Part shown: positions 7,318 through 14,562 of the stretch, one piece after another | Layout: every line of letters begins with the position of its first letter | Position numbering within the stretch: position 1 is the first letter of the stretch | Assembly (NCBI GenBank): GCA_964354255.1 | Contig: CAYGYX010000035.1 | Location: forward strand, 1 to 22,418 | From: VGBK01 sp964354255 | GTDB lineage: Bacteria > Actinomycetota > Acidimicrobiia > Spongiisociales > UBA11373 | Direction of reading: 5' to 3' | DNA length: 22,418 bases | Translations under genes and position numbers: made by a program | Notes under the pieces: generated by a model | What the model saw: only the letters and a program-made list of their open reading frames with translations | Told to the model about the DNA's origin: nothing | Database searches by the model: none

Positions 7318-7420
7318 GCCCGGCCCACGCCGGGCACTCGTCCTACACGCGAGACCGAAGCCTCTGCGCTATGCACGATTCAAGTCAGAGAGGTGCAGAA
7401 CGTCCGTGACGCGCGGCGCA

Positions 7421-7450
7421 TTGATACCGTCTTTCCTACGGCAGTATCCT
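7421..7450 (+). promoter_or_regulatory. Promoter of the LuxR-type regulator
   Basis: TTGATA (7421-7426), an 18-bp spacer and TATCCT (7445-7450), with a leader of about 55 nt. Two related short palindromes, GCAG-TATC-CTGC (7441-7452) and CCAG-TAT-CTGG (7456-7466), share CAGTATC and sit at the -10 and the expected start point. They are candidate operator half-repeats. Confidence 0.6.
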
Positions 7451-7512
7451 GCCATCCAGTATCTGGGTAGCACTCCAGACAGAAACTGGCAGATGAGTCA
7501 GAGAGGACCATC

Positions 7513-8181
7513 ATGAGCCCTGGATCCAAGCCGCGGCAGCGGACCGCGCCTCGCTCCGCGCCTCGCCCCGGCCGGAGCGCGGAGGAGACGAGGAGCGATC
7601 GTCTCAGCGTGCGGGTGGTGGAGGAGGCGGCCTCCTACCGACGCGGGTTGGAGGAGGCCTTTGCCGGGGCGGGCCACCGGGTGGCCGGGGAGGACGAGCT
7701 CCCCGACCTCGCGCTGGTGGCGTTGCGGGTGGCCGCCGATTGTGCGCGGCTGGAGGGGTGGTCGGCCAAGGCGCGGGTGGTGGCCCTGGTTGAGCCGGGT
7801 GATGCCGAGACGGTGGCTCATGCCCTGCACCACGGAGCGGTGGCGGCGGTGGAGTGGCACGCGGAGACCGGCCGCATCGTCCAGGTGGCGGAAGCGGCGG
7901 CTCGGGGCGACGCTCTGCTCCCCTCGTCGATAGCCCGGGGTTTGCCCGGCCATGGGGTGGACCCGCACGCCGAACGTCCCCATGTGGAGGAGGAGGAGAC
8001 GGAGTGGCTTGAGGAGCTGGCGCAGGGGGCCACCGTCGTGGATCTGGCCGACAACTACGGCTACTCGGAGCGGGTCATGTTCCGGCGCCTTCACGATCTC
8101 TACGGCCGCCTCGGGGCCTCCAACCGGTCCGAGGCTCTCATCAACGCGGTGCGCTTCGGGTTGCTGCGCGAAGGCGAGTGA
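7513..8181 (+). CDS. LuxR-type transcriptional regulator with degenerate receiver-like domain
   Basis: 222 aa. The SD GAGAGGA (7501-7507) lies 5 nt before the ATG. Residues 1-28 are a basic, Arg/Pro-rich tail. Residues 31-137 have the alternating strand/helix pattern of a response-regulator receiver. The acidic pair after strand 1 is replaced by VVEE, and the expected phospho-Asp position reads DLALVAL, so normal phosphorylation is unlikely. Residues about 160-217 are a GerE-type helix-turn-helix (WLEELAQG, LADNYGYSERVMFRRLHDLYGRL, NRSEALINA). No histidine kinase is adjacent. It is divergent from the gapped basic-tail gene; the shared intergenic region holds its promoter and palindromes. Targets are unknown. 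Confidence 0.8.
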   Translation: MSPGSKPRQRTAPRSAPRPGRSAEETRSDRLSVRVVEEAASYRRGLEEAFAGAGHRVAGEDELPDLALVALRVAADCARLEGWSAKARVVALVEPGDAETVAHALHHGAVAAVEWHAETGRIVQVAEAAARGDALLPSSIARGLPGHGVDPHAERPHVEEEETEWLEELAQGATVVDLADNYGYSERVMFRRLHDLYGRLGASNRSEALINAVRFGLLREGE

Positions 8182-8360
8182 GCCGGGACGGCCGTCGGCG
8201 ACGGGGCTTCTCACTCCGGCCCGGTCGGCATCCCGTCGGCCCTCGTGGAAGCGGCCGCCGGGGTTGCTCCCGTGTCTTTTCGCGCGACGGGACGCCGGGT
8301 GGGAGTGCTCTGAGCCCGTCCGAGTGGCGCGACCGGGCCCCGGCTTGGCAAGATAGGGGG

Positions 8361-9122
8361 GTGAGCAGGCGTGCCAGGGCGGCATTGATGATCGCGAGCG
8401 GGGTGGTGGTCGCTCTGGTGATCGCCGGGGTGGCGGTGCTCTTCGCCTTCCGCGACGTGGCCACGACCCTGGGCGAGGAGGAGTTCGGCCTCACTGTGAT
8501 CACCGGGGGCGGTGAGCCGGGGGACTACGGCCTCTACGTCTATGCCACCACCGGGTACGAAAGCACCGACGCTCTGGCCGGCGCTCGCCACGACTACCCG
8601 GCGGAGACCTACCTGACCATCCAGCCGGGCGGCTGCGGCACCCTGGTGCGCTGGCAGCCCCTGGAACAGCGCTATGAGGAGTGGGACTACTGCGCCGACG
8701 GGCGCATGGCGGGATGGGATTCCTTCTACGAGTGGTTCCAGATCGACAACACCGACCAGTGGGAATGCCCGGAGCCGGTGGAGGTGCAGGGCGAGCCGGG
8801 CGCGTCCTGGGTGGTCGACTGCAGCAAGGTGGCTAGTGAGGAGGCCGGCGCCGCTCGGGAGACCAACTCGTACGAGGTGGTGGGGTATGAGCCGCTGGTG
8901 GTCGACGGCGAGGAGGTGCAGACGCTGCACGTGCGCACCGCGGTAGCCGGTTCGGGGGCTACCACGTCGTCCGGGCAGGTGGACACCTGGTACCTCGTCG
9001 GGACCCCGCTGCCGGTGCGCCGGGTGGTGGTGCACGACAGCACCACCGACAGCCGGATCGGCGCCGTGCAGTACCACGAGCAGGCGGAGATCCAACTGAC
9101 GTCGCTGCGCCCCCGCGGCTGA
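8361..9122 (+). CDS. Membrane-anchored or secreted protein of unknown function, four cysteines
   Basis: I do not recognise this 253-aa protein. GTG 8361 is chosen because it begins an MSRRARAALM-type positive N-terminus followed by one hydrophobic helix (residues 9-30); the open frame reaches back to 8178 but that part reads as non-coding. The outer region is rich in Trp, Tyr and acidic residues, and has four Cys (C92, C111, C136, C154) that could form two disulfides. Its strands near 55-65, 168-195 and 207-245 suggest a beta-rich fold. It has no lipobox. A 179-bp gap separates it from the LuxR-type gene, in which I see no other gene. Confidence 0.7.
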   Translation: MSRRARAALMIASGVVVALVIAGVAVLFAFRDVATTLGEEEFGLTVITGGGEPGDYGLYVYATTGYESTDALAGARHDYPAETYLTIQPGGCGTLVRWQPLEQRYEEWDYCADGRMAGWDSFYEWFQIDNTDQWECPEPVEVQGEPGASWVVDCSKVASEEAGAARETNSYEVVGYEPLVVDGEEVQTLHVRTAVAGSGATTSSGQVDTWYLVGTPLPVRRVVVHDSTTDSRIGAVQYHEQAEIQLTSLRPRG

Positions 9123-9180
9123 AGGCCTCCGGCACCACCTCGGCACTTGATCGGCGAGCCCCGGCCGCCGATGAAGGGGC

Positions 9181-9813
9181 ATGACCGCCTGGAGAGGCTG
9201 GGGCCGTTACCTGCTCGCGGCTGTGGTGTCGGCCATCATCGGATGGGTGGCCTTCGGTGCCGGACGGCCGGTGCCCATCCTCGACCAGTTCGACCTCGGG
9301 GTGCACGAGGTGGGGCACCTGGTGACCGGCTTCTTCCCCGATCTCGTCATGTTCCTGGCCGGTTCGGCGGCGCAGGTGGCCGTGCCCCTAGCGCTCGGTG
9401 CCTACTTCCTTTGGAGCCGGAGGGAGTGGGCCTCGGCCGGGTTCTGCACGGCCTGGGCGGCCACTTCGGTCCGGGACGTGAGCGTGTACATCGCCGATGC
9501 TCCCCGACAGGCACTCCCGCTGATCGGTGGGGGCACCCACGACTGGGCCTGGCTGCTGGGCCGGCAGGGCTTCGACTGCCTCGACCAGGCGGGGGCCATC
9601 GCCCGGGGGGTGGAGATCGGGGGCCTGGTGCTGGCGGCGGCCGGTGTGACGCTGTGCCTATGGCCTCTGGCGGGCCGTCTGCACCTGCCCGGGCGGCGAG
9701 CCTCAGCCGGTCTCTCGGCTGTCGGCCGGCGCCCGCTGCCCGCTGACTTCGACCCCGCCGGGGACCCGTGGCTGGCGGCGTCCTCCTCGCGCCAAGACGG
9801 CGACAGCGGGTAG
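9181..9813 (+). CDS. Integral membrane protein with HEVGH zinc-peptidase-like motif (M50-like)
   Basis: 210 aa. A first membrane helix (residues 8-27) is followed by FDLGVHEVGHLVTGFF, with HExxH at 42-46 at the start of a second helix as in site-2/M50-type membrane metallopeptidases. There is then a helix at 56-77, VYIADAPRQALPLIGGGTHDWAWLL (102-126), which keeps a second His-Asp pair (H120, D121), and a last helix near 144-163. The C-terminal 45 residues are hydrophilic. I recall a widespread uncharacterised family with this HE-GH, VYIADA.. and HDW layout. Proteolysis has not been shown to my knowledge, and metal binding is inferred. The SD is weak (AAGGGG directly before the ATG). Confidence 0.7.
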   Translation: MTAWRGWGRYLLAAVVSAIIGWVAFGAGRPVPILDQFDLGVHEVGHLVTGFFPDLVMFLAGSAAQVAVPLALGAYFLWSRREWASAGFCTAWAATSVRDVSVYIADAPRQALPLIGGGTHDWAWLLGRQGFDCLDQAGAIARGVEIGGLVLAAAGVTLCLWPLAGRLHLPGRRASAGLSAVGRRPLPADFDPAGDPWLAASSSRQDGDSG

Positions 9814-9816
9814 CGT
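9811..9816 (+). promoter_or_regulatory. Leaderless -10 box of the GH114 gene
   Basis: TAGCGT, 7 nt before the ATG at 9824. The box overlaps the TAG stop codon of the upstream membrane-protein gene. No SD is present. Confidence 0.5.
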
Positions 9817-9823
9817 GCGCCCG

Positions 9824-11026
9824 ATGATGGGGCGATGCGCCGCCTGCCTCGCCGCCGCGATCCTGAGCCTGAGCCTGCTCGTCGTGCCCGCCGGCGGGGA
9901 AGCAGCGGGGGTGGGCGAGGCGGCGACGCCGGGGGCCATGACGCTGGTGGCCGGGGCCGTGTCCGGTGATCCGGCCACCCTGGTGCGACGCGATCGCTTC
10001 GGCCCCGGCGACTCCGGCGGCGGCTACCTGCTCCTCGACCCGGAGGGGGACCTCGTCGTGGCGCGCTTCACCTTCCCCGCGCCGGGCACCGCCGTCGACC
10101 TGCTCCTGGCGCTGCGGGCGCCGGCACCCGGCCGGGGCCGCTGGCGGGTGGAGGTGCGCCAGGGTGGCGCCTGGGTGCGGTTGTGGAGCAACGCTCACCG
10201 CACCGGCGTGTGGTGGGGAGGGTCCTTCCCGCTGACGGTGGACCCGGGAGAGCCGGTGGTGGTGCGGGTGGTGGGCCGCGGGGCGGCCCTCGCCCTCGAC
10301 CGGCTGGCCCTCGCCCCGGCGCCTTGGCGGCCTGCCCCCGGCACCACCTGGCAGTGGCAGCTGAGCGGCGCCATCGACACGTCCATTGACGTGGCCATGT
10401 ACGACCTCGATCTGGTCGAGACGCCGGCGGCGGTGATCGAGAGCCTGCGCCGGTCGGGCCGGGCGGTGGTGTGCTACTTCAGCGCCGGGTCCTGGGAGGA
10501 CTGGCGGCCCGACCAGGGGGCCTTCCCCGAGGTGGTCAAGGGCAAGGCCCTGCCGGACTGGCCGGGTGAGCGCTGGCTGGACGTGCGCCGTCTGGACCTG
10601 CTCGCTCCCGTCATGGAGGCCCGGCTGGATCTGGCGGTGGCCAGGGGGTGCGACGGGGTGGAGCCGGACAACGTGGACGGCTACGACAACGACACCGGCT
10701 TCCCCCTCACCGCAGCCGACCAGATCCGCTACAACACCTGGCTGGCCGAGCGGGCCCACGAGCGCGGCCTGTCGGTGGGCCTCAAGAACGACCTGGGGCA
10801 GGTGCCGGCCCTCGAGCCGCTGTTCGATTGGGCCCTGAACGAGCAGTGCTTCGAGTACGACGAGTGCCCGGCCCTCTTCCCGTTCGTCTCGGCCGGCAAG
10901 GCAGTGTTCGGAGTCGAGTACCGGGGCGAGCCCGGCTCGTTCTGCCCGCAGGCCGTCGAATGGGGCTTCTCCTGGCTGCGCAAGCGCCCCGCGCTCGGCG
11001 CGTGGGCGATCCCCTGCGCGGGCTAG
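9824..11026 (+). CDS. Secreted GH114-family glycosidase (endo-alpha-1,4-polygalactosaminidase type)
   Basis: 400 aa from ATG 9824 (ATG 9827 also possible; GTG 9815 overlaps the -10). The signal peptide is at residues 1-28. Residues about 40-165 look like a beta-sandwich accessory domain (RFTFPAPGTAVDLLLALRA, WRVEVRQGGAWV). The GH114 TIM-barrel follows at 170-400: VCYFSAGSWEDWRPD (216-230), CDGVEPDNVDGYDNDTGF (276-293), AADQIRYNTWLAERAH (297-312), GLKNDLGQ (319-326) and FDWALNEQCFEYDEC (334-348). The acidic residues of EPDNVDGY are probably catalytic. Characterised members cut galactosaminogalactan-like polymers; the substrate here is unknown. It stops in the same CTAG as the convergent gene. 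Confidence 0.87.
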   Translation: MMGRCAACLAAAILSLSLLVVPAGGEAAGVGEAATPGAMTLVAGAVSGDPATLVRRDRFGPGDSGGGYLLLDPEGDLVVARFTFPAPGTAVDLLLALRAPAPGRGRWRVEVRQGGAWVRLWSNAHRTGVWWGGSFPLTVDPGEPVVVRVVGRGAALALDRLALAPAPWRPAPGTTWQWQLSGAIDTSIDVAMYDLDLVETPAAVIESLRRSGRAVVCYFSAGSWEDWRPDQGAFPEVVKGKALPDWPGERWLDVRRLDLLAPVMEARLDLAVARGCDGVEPDNVDGYDNDTGFPLTAADQIRYNTWLAERAHERGLSVGLKNDLGQVPALEPLFDWALNEQCFEYDECPALFPFVSAGKAVFGVEYRGEPGSFCPQAVEWGFSWLRKRPALGAWAIPCAG

Positions 11027-11199
11027 TCGCCCTTGTTCCGGCGGCTGCCGAGGAGGACCACCACCCCCAGGGCGATGATGAACACGGGCCACAGCCGCCA
11101 CAGGCTCACGTTCCACACGTCGTAGGTGTGGAGCAGGTAGGCCAGGCCGACGAGCACGAAGACGATTCCCGACACGAAGGTTGCCGGGTGCTCCCTCAT
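11023..11199 (-). CDS. Small two-helix membrane protein (LiaF N-terminal / DUF5668-like), 58 aa
   Basis: The 58-residue protein begins MREHPATFVSGIVFVLVGL and ends GSRRNKGD. It has two hydrophobic helices (about 8-24 and 36-51) with the LWRLWPVFIIALG pattern of the LiaF/DUF5668 membrane domain. Its ATG (11199-11197) overlaps the TGA of the LiaF-like gene (ATGA), and GGAGGTG lies just upstream, so translation is probably coupled. Its TAG is shared with the GH114 stop as one CTAG. The protein is a free-standing copy of the domain that LiaF carries at its N-terminus. Confidence 0.85.
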   Translation of the reverse strand: MREHPATFVSGIVFVLVGLAYLLHTYDVWNVSLWRLWPVFIIALGVVVLLGSRRNKGD

Positions 11200-11960
11200 C
11201 GCTGCACCTCCACCTTGCCGACGGCCACTTCCAGGTCGAGCCGCAGGGCGGGATCATCCGGGGCGCTGAGCGAGCCGTCGCCGCAGCTGATGTCCAGGGC
11301 GGTGCCGACACAATTGAGGTCGGCGTCGAAGCCCCCGCTCTCGTGACCGAAGACGATGACGTCGCCGACGCCCGTGTGGGCGGTTATGACGAGGGGCACA
11401 TCGGGGGGCACGATGATGATCAGTTCGCCGATCGCGACGCTGGCCTCGATCTCCTCCCCGGCGAGGGCGTCTGCCTCGCGCAGGTCCAGGGTCATCTTCC
11501 CTAGGCCCCACCGGTACTCATCCTGGACCGCCCCCGTGGGTCTATGGCTCTTCTCCCCGACCCCGCCGGAGAGGGGGATGTCGGTCAGGACGTCGAGCGC
11601 CCCGGCGAGGAGCACCAGCAGGGTGAGCACTACCCCCACCGCCACCAGCCCGCCGTGGCTGCCGGTGCGGGCGCCGAAGGCGAGGGCGACACCGACGATG
11701 ATCAGCGCCGCGGGCAGGAGGAAGCGCCAGGGGACGTTCACGACGTCGAGCGCCTCGAGCAGCCAGCCGACCCCGATGAGCACGAGGATGGCGCCGAGGA
11801 CGATTTGCCCCAGGCGTGGGCCACCGGCGGGTGGGGTGGGCGCCGGTTCGGCGACGGGGGTGAGCTCGGCGGAGGGCGCCGGCTCCGGGATGGCCGGTGG
11901 CACCGGGGGAATCGGCTGGGTGGGTTCGTCGGGTACGAGGGTGGGGTGGTCGTTGGTCAT
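11196..11960 (-). CDS. LiaF-like cell-envelope stress protein
   Basis: 254 aa from ATG 11960, preceded by GGAGGGCG and overlapping the pspC stop as ATGA. Residues 1-47 are a Pro/Ala/Glu-rich cytoplasmic tail. Helices at about 52-70, 80-96 and 104-123 form a DUF5668-type membrane block. Residues 135-254 are a repetitive beta-strand domain (WGLGKMTLDLREA, SVAIGELIIIVPPDVPLVITA, GVGDVIVFG, LEVAVGKVEVQ) typical of the LiaF C-terminal / DUF4097 group. In Bacillus LiaF restrains the LiaRS two-component system; here no kinase or regulator is adjacent, so only membership of a PspC/LiaF module is claimed. Confidence 0.82.
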   Translation of the reverse strand: MTNDHPTLVPDEPTQPIPPVPPAIPEPAPSAELTPVAEPAPTPPAGGPRLGQIVLGAILVLIGVGWLLEALDVVNVPWRFLLPAALIIVGVALAFGARTGSHGGLVAVGVVLTLLVLLAGALDVLTDIPLSGGVGEKSHRPTGAVQDEYRWGLGKMTLDLREADALAGEEIEASVAIGELIIIVPPDVPLVITAHTGVGDVIVFGHESGGFDADLNCVGTALDISCGDGSLSAPDDPALRLDLEVAVGKVEVQR

Positions 11961-12388
11961 CGGCGCCCTCCGTAAGCGAGTAGTCCCAGGCCGAGGATGA
12001 TGATCGCCGCCGGCCATATGTAGTTGCTGAGCGAGGGGAGGGCCCAGTCGAACAGCAGGAACACGCCGACGGCCACCAGGACGATGCCGACCACCAGGCG
12101 GGCGTTGCGGCCCCCCGACGACCCGCGATGAGTGTCGGGCTGGCCGGCTGCCGGGGCCGGCTCGGTGGCCGCGGTGGCGGCGAGCGCCGGCGGCTCCTCG
12201 GGGATCACGATCCAGGCGATCACGTAGGCCAGGAAGCCGGCTCCGGCGGCGAAGAAGAGGGCGACGAAGGCGAGCCTCACCAGCGCCGAGTCCACGTCGA
12301 GGTAGTTGGCCACTCCGCCGGCCACTCCGCCGAGCATCCGGTTGTCACGGCTCCGGTAGAGGCGACGAGAACGTGCCTGTCCGGTCAT
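11957..12388 (-). CDS. PspC-domain protein
   Basis: 143 aa. The N-terminal PspC domain is RLYRSRDNRMLGGVAGGVANYL (9-30), DSALVRLAFV (33-42), then a helix to WIVIPEE (59-65). After an Ala/Pro-rich linker (66-95), two more helices (98-114 and 125-140) with the SNYIWPAAIIILGLGLL pattern resemble a DUF5668/LiaF membrane block. PspC proteins are envelope-stress membrane partners in the Psp and Lia systems. ATG 12388 is set by a TACTCT box 6 nt upstream; a longer frame through 12853 is antiparallel noise over phnE. First gene of a three-gene coupled operon. Confidence 0.87.
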   Translation of the reverse strand: MTGQARSRRLYRSRDNRMLGGVAGGVANYLDVDSALVRLAFVALFFAAGAGFLAYVIAWIVIPEEPPALAATAATEPAPAAGQPDTHRGSSGGRNARLVVGIVLVAVGVFLLFDWALPSLSNYIWPAAIIILGLGLLAYGGRR

Positions 12389-12394
12389 GCCCTC

Positions 12395-12400
12395 AGAGTA
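12395..12400 (-). promoter_or_regulatory. Leaderless -10 box of the pspC operon
   Basis: TACTCT on the minus strand (12400-12395), 6 nt from the ATG at 12388, with no clear SD. It suggests the envelope operon is transcribed separately from the phn operon that ends 88 bp upstream. Confidence 0.5.
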
Positions 12401-12476
12401 GGCGGGCCGATCCGCAAACGCCCGATCGACGAGATGGCCCGCGGCCGGGCCGGGCCCGCCGGTCGCCGGGAGGCTC

Positions 12477-14552
12477 TCAGACGATGCGCTCACGGATGCG
12501 GGCGGAGAGGAAGTCGAGGCTGGACACCACCACCGCGATGGCCAGCATCTGAACGGAGGCGGCCCGGTACTGGACGAGGTTGATGTTCTGTTGCAGCAGG
12601 AAGCCGATGCCGCCGCCGCCGGCGAAGCCGATGATGGTGGACATGCGCACGTTGATGTCCCAGCGGTACAGGGTGAAGGCGATGTAGGGCGGGACGACCT
12701 GGGGCACCACCGCGTAGATGACGTTCTGCAGCCGGGTGGCCCCGGTGGCGGTGACCGCCTCGATGGGACCGGGGAGGACGCTCTCCACCTGCTCCGAGTA
12801 GAGCTTGGCCAGGCCGGCGGCGGTGTGCAGGGCCAGGGCGAGTGACCCGGCAAAGGGGCCGATCCCCACCCAGACCACGAACACGATGGCCATCACCAGG
12901 GGCTCCACCGAGCGAGTGGCGTTGAAGAAGCTGCGGGACAGGTAGTAGGTGATCAGCCCGGTGGGGAGGGCGTCGAGGTGGCGGGTGGCCCAGGCGAGGC
13001 CCAGGCCCAGGATGGCCCCCAGGAGACCTGCGCTGTACAGGCTCCCCGGCTCGGCGATCAGGTCGATCAGGCGCTCGAGGCCGTTGCCCAGGGCTATGCC
13101 GAGGGCCCCGCCGGCGACGAGGCCCAGGACGGCGACGACGAAGATGATCAGCGAGGCCAGGCTCCCCGGCAGTCGGTTTCGCAGGGGCCGGGCTTGGCGA
13201 GCGGCCAGGATGCCCCCGGTCACTGCCAGGAGGATGGCTCCGGCGGTGGCCGGGATGGCCTGGTTGCTCCCGCCGTAGCGGTAGAGCCAGTCCATCAGCT
13301 TCCCAATGCTCACCGCGATCACCGCCACCGCCATGGCCCCGGCCGGGTAGCGCAGCATCCGGGCGAGCGGGCGGGGCAAGCGGTCGTTGAGACCATGGCC
13401 CAGGCGGCTGCCTCCCAGGGCGAGGACCCCGGCGGCGAAGATGGCGGTGGCGGCCGAGAAGAAGGTGGTGAGGATGTCTCCCAGGTTGGCCAGGAAGCTG
13501 GCGAGGAAGCCGAGCGGTCCCAACGGTTCGCGTCCTGCCTCGCCGATGGCCATGAACAGATAGCCGGTGAGGAGGATGGCCTCCAGGGCGAGGAGGACCA
13601 TCCCGAGCCAGGCGGCTATGCGGATGATTCTTGCCCGCCGCGAGGGGTCGACCGCTCCCCCGGTGGCCAGCAGCCAGCGCAGTAGCAGCCAGCCCGCCCC
13701 AGCGAACGCGGCGAGGGCGATGGCCGCGTTCACCGGATGGTCGCGGAAGAGCCCCTCGCCCAGCGAAGTGACCAGTCTCCCCCACAGCAAACCCCCGATG
13801 ATGCCGACAGGGATGCCGACGAGGAACATTGCCATGCTGAGCAGGGGGGAGCGGATCCCCCGCATCAGGTTGCGGGCCGAGAAGAACGACAGGGGGATCC
13901 CCACCGCGATGCCCAGGGTGGTGGCCATGAGGGCCAGCATCACCGTCTCGATGATCTTGTCCCAGGTGCTCCGGGCCGTCTGGCTCCAGGTCCAGCTCGT
14001 CAATCCCCCCTCGCGCTCGATGCTGGTCACCCGGAGGTGCTGCACCTCGCCGTCGGACCGCTCGGGGAGGTCGATGACCACCTCGAAGGTCCCGTCGGGG
14101 CTCACCTCCACGTTGGCCCGGCGTAGGACCACTCCTTCGGTGTTGGGGATGAAGGAGAGGGGCATGATGGTGCCGGCATTGAACCCGGAGCCGCGTACCG
14201 TGACGTCGCCGCCCGGGTCGGCGCAGCCGGGCTCCACCGTGATGTAGGGCCCCGACGTGTCGGGGGGGGCCGGGGTGAACCCGCCGGCCGGGCAGGGCAC
14301 CATGATCTCGGCCTCGTGGAATGCCTCCACCTCGGGGAACTCGATGATGTCCGGCCGGGTCAGGCCGCGGATGATGCGGACCAGCGAGTCGCGCCGTTCG
14401 GGCGACTTGACCTCTTCGAGATCCACGTCGGTCTTCTCAAAGGCGAAGGCGTACACCACGACAATCACCGCGATCGTCAGGAACACCATCAGGGCGCGGA
14501 CCAGGGGGTGCCCGGGGCGGGGCCGCTTGATGCCGAGGGGGGCCTGGGTCAC
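12477..14552 (-). CDS. Oversized PhnE-type ABC permease with Ig-like domain and multi-helix insertion
   Basis: 691 aa, against about 270 for ordinary PhnE. GTG 14552 has GAGGGAG 5 nt upstream and follows phnC by 10 nt. Layout: helix 18-36; extracytoplasmic stretch 40-195 with an IPT/Ig-like strand domain (102-178, YITVEPG, GGDVTVRGSGF, GTFEVVIDLP); PhnE-like start of the permease (IETVMLALMATTLGIAVGIPLSFFSARNL, 201-229); about 300 residues with several extra helices (230-535); then the conserved permease end (SFFNATRSVEPLVMA, 541-555) with the ATPase-contacting EAA-type loop (EQVESVLPGPIEAVTATGATR, 587-607) and YRWDINVRMSTIIGFAGGGGIG (629-650). It forms the membrane channel for the importer encoded with it. 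Confidence 0.88.
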   Translation of the reverse strand: MTQAPLGIKRPRPGHPLVRALMVFLTIAVIVVVYAFAFEKTDVDLEEVKSPERRDSLVRIIRGLTRPDIIEFPEVEAFHEAEIMVPCPAGGFTPAPPDTSGPYITVEPGCADPGGDVTVRGSGFNAGTIMPLSFIPNTEGVVLRRANVEVSPDGTFEVVIDLPERSDGEVQHLRVTSIEREGGLTSWTWSQTARSTWDKIIETVMLALMATTLGIAVGIPLSFFSARNLMRGIRSPLLSMAMFLVGIPVGIIGGLLWGRLVTSLGEGLFRDHPVNAAIALAAFAGAGWLLLRWLLATGGAVDPSRRARIIRIAAWLGMVLLALEAILLTGYLFMAIGEAGREPLGPLGFLASFLANLGDILTTFFSAATAIFAAGVLALGGSRLGHGLNDRLPRPLARMLRYPAGAMAVAVIAVSIGKLMDWLYRYGGSNQAIPATAGAILLAVTGGILAARQARPLRNRLPGSLASLIIFVVAVLGLVAGGALGIALGNGLERLIDLIAEPGSLYSAGLLGAILGLGLAWATRHLDALPTGLITYYLSRSFFNATRSVEPLVMAIVFVVWVGIGPFAGSLALALHTAAGLAKLYSEQVESVLPGPIEAVTATGATRLQNVIYAVVPQVVPPYIAFTLYRWDINVRMSTIIGFAGGGGIGFLLQQNINLVQYRAASVQMLAIAVVVSSLDFLSARIRERIV

Positions 14553-14562
14553 GCTTACTCCC

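Noticed and set aside
7188..7470. Open frames running through the N block on both strands
   Set aside because: They exist only because N codons are not stops; only the nine terminal minus-strand codons are supported.
9347..11311. 654-aa open frame on the minus strand
   Set aside because: Antisense to the HEVGH protein and GH114, Arg/Pro/His-rich, no motif.
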